Made by a program: the position numbers and the translations under genes. From Oscillospiraceae bacterium (GTDB lineage: Bacteria > Bacillota > Clostridia > Oscillospirales > Oscillospiraceae), in assembly GCA_029065305.1 (NCBI GenBank), contig JAIEIQ010000223.1, positions 1 through 6,825 of the forward strand: a stretch of DNA of 6,825 bases, given 5' to 3'. Under the pieces are notes generated by a model. It was not told the DNA's origin. It saw nothing but the letters and a program-made list of their open reading frames with translations, and did no database searches. The first letter of the stretch is position 1, and the number at the start of each line of letters is the position of its first letter. This document shows, piece after piece, positions 5,457 to 6,825 of this stretch.

Positions 5457-6825
5457 AGAGGTTCACCCGGCTCTGGATGAGGCTGGCTACCTCCTGGGCG
5501 CTCTTGTCGCCGTTGAAGTAGCTCTCGGCCTCGTCAGACACAATTTCAAAGATGCTGGTGTCGTAGTCGGTCATGCGGGTCACATTGTTGTAGAGCTCCA
5601 TGACCTGGTCGTACTCCTCCTGGGTGGCGGCCCGGATCTCGATGCTGACGTTGTCCCAGCCCCAGCCGCCCTTGCTCTCCTGGATGGGCTCGCCCAGCTC
5701 GTTGAGGATCTGGTTGCCGTTCTGGTCCAGGATGTACTGCGGGGTCATGGCCTCCTTGACCATGGCGTCAAAATCCTTCTTGTTGACGGGGAACTGCCAG
5801 TAGTGGCTGCTTCCCTCCTCTTCACTCCTGGGCAGCAGCTGCTGCCGGATGAAGGACCAGGCGCCCTCCTTGTCCGCGCAGGTGGTGGACATCGCCAGAC
5901 CGCCGTAGACGGAGAAGGTGCTGCCGCAGGAGCCGTCCTCGGTGGGATAGCCGATGTAGGTGATGTAGTCGCCGGGGATGACCTGGCCCTCAATCTGGGG
6001 TCCGCCCTCCATACCGCCCATGCCGGGCGCGGTGACAGTATAGGTTCCGCCCACGGAGGTCCCGCTGGCAACGCCGTTCATCTGCTCATAGGCGTAGCTG
6101 GTGCCCTTGGTGATGATGCCGGTGCCGCCGAACATAGCCTCATAGCGCTGGACATCGCCGAAGTTGCTGATATTGAAGGTGGAGAGCATCTGCTTCTTTT
6201 CCGCGATGAGGGCGGTCTCGCTGGGACGGTCCTCCCCGTTCTCCTCCCAGTTGTACTCCTTGGGGAACTGATTGCAGAACTCCAGCACGGAGGCAAACTC
6301 CTCGGTGTCAAAGGAGCACTCCCCGGTGTTCCAGTCCACATAGTGCTCCTGGTTCATCGCCAGGAAGGAGGAGAGGACGCTGGACTTCGTCTCGTAGTAG
6401 GTGAAGATCTGGCACCCGTCGGGCATGGTGGCCAGGGCGTCCTGGAGGTCCTTCAGGGACCAGCTGAGCCGCTTGCCCACCACGTCCGGGGAGCCCACCA
6501 CGGTGTTGATGCTGAAGCCGTCAAAGACCCGGTAGAGCTTCCCGTCCTGGCTGGCGGCGTCGAGCACCCGCTCCATCAGCTGATCCCGGCTGATATCGGG
6601 GTCGCTGTCGATGAAGGGCCACAGGTCCTCCAGCACACCCTTGGCCGACATCTGCCGCAGAGGCAGGCCGCTGACATCGAGGATGTCGGGCACCACGCCG
6701 GAGTTGATCTCGGTGTTGAGCTTGGTGATGTCCGCCTGATAGTCGCCGACGGTGGCGTACTCGGAGTAGTCCTTGATCTCAATCCGGTACTTGTCGCTGG
6801 CGCGGTTGAAGCTGATGATCTGCCC
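5437..6825 (-). CDS. Extracellular solute-binding protein, family 1 (sugar type); 5' end outside the window
   Basis: The substrate-capturing subunit of the importer, expected to be a secreted lipoprotein. The window holds 462 residues and the stop; the frame is open to the right edge (first residues GQIISFNRASDKYRI), so the signal peptide and lipobox are not seen. Visible hallmarks are TKLNTEINSGVVPDILDVSG near the start (binding-protein N-lobe), DGKLYRV, and GLAMSTTCADKEGAWSFIRQ, which resembles the C-lobe segment of SBP_bac_1 proteins. The C-terminus (EIVSDEAESYFNGDKSAQEVASLIQSRVNLYVNE) is common in clostridial and Paenibacillus members. A Gly/Met/Thr/Ser-rich stretch at 5977-6075 interrupts the normal pattern. 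The visible part alone is slightly longer than a common 420-450 residue mature binding protein, so the whole gene may be a longer variant with an extra N-terminal domain. The ligand is unknown; linkage to CUT1 permeases suggests an oligosaccharide or similar. Confidence 0.92.
   Translation of the reverse strand, partial: GQIISFNRASDKYRIEIKDYSEYATVGDYQADITKLNTEINSGVVPDILDVSGLPLRQMSAKGVLEDLWPFIDSDPDISRDQLMERVLDAASQDGKLYRVFDGFSINTVVGSPDVVGKRLSWSLKDLQDALATMPDGCQIFTYYETKSSVLSSFLAMNQEHYVDWNTGECSFDTEEFASVLEFCNQFPKEYNWEENGEDRPSETALIAEKKQMLSTFNISNFGDVQRYEAMFGGTGIITKGTSYAYEQMNGVASGTSVGGTYTVTAPGMGGMEGGPQIEGQVIPGDYITYIGYPTEDGSCGSTFSVYGGLAMSTTCADKEGAWSFIRQQLLPRSEEEGSSHYWQFPVNKKDFDAMVKEAMTPQYILDQNGNQILNELGEPIQESKGGWGWDNVSIEIRAATQEEYDQVMELYNNVTRMTDYDTSIFEIVSDEAESYFNGDKSAQEVASLIQSRVNLYVNEQR

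Overview
The window is 6.8 kb of GC-rich (about 60-65%) bacterial DNA. It is coding almost end to end on the minus strand, with six genes in what looks like one operon. Read in the direction of transcription (right to left) they are: an extracellular sugar-type solute-binding protein (5' end outside the window), two MalF/MalG-type permeases, a very long MacA/HlyD-like membrane-fusion (adaptor) protein, a MacB/FtsX-like membrane protein reduced to two membrane segments, and the first 111 codons of an MsmX/UgpC-type ABC ATPase that runs off the left end. The gene junctions are overlaps of 20, 4, 1 (or 4) and 13 bases plus a single 28-base gap. I see no internal promoter or terminator, no RNA gene, no mobile element and no CRISPR array, and there is no gene-free stretch over 300 bases.

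The style of the solute-binding protein (its C-terminal tail, its GAWSFIR segment), the GC-rich codon choice and the importer layout suggest a high-GC anaerobic Firmicute of the Oscillospiraceae type (Flavonifractor/Lawsonibacter-like gut bacteria). This is an inference from gene style only; no taxonomic marker is present.

Region by region: 5437-6825 binding protein; 4467-5456 and 3583-4470 permeases; 1449-3554 adaptor; 322-1449 MacB-like protein; 1-334 ATPase. The first three genes plus the last form a complete carbohydrate-type (CUT1) importer. The two genes between them resemble the adaptor and the extracytoplasmic part of a MacAB-type export or mechanotransmission machine, but no MacB-type ATPase is visible and the MacB-like protein lacks two of the usual membrane helices. 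Placing these two envelope proteins between the permeases and the ATPase of an importer is the most unusual aspect of the locus. It suggests, without proof, that they work with the importer, for example as an envelope-spanning or substrate-handling accessory.

A second notable signal lies inside the adaptor gene. Its central part (about 2340-2940, core 2461-2760) falls to about 38% GC by hand count, against 62-70% in sample flanking blocks, with A/T-ending codons, while the reading frame stays intact. The low-GC core encodes the apex of the predicted coiled-coil hairpin, so the exposed tip appears to have been exchanged or to evolve differently from the rest of the gene.
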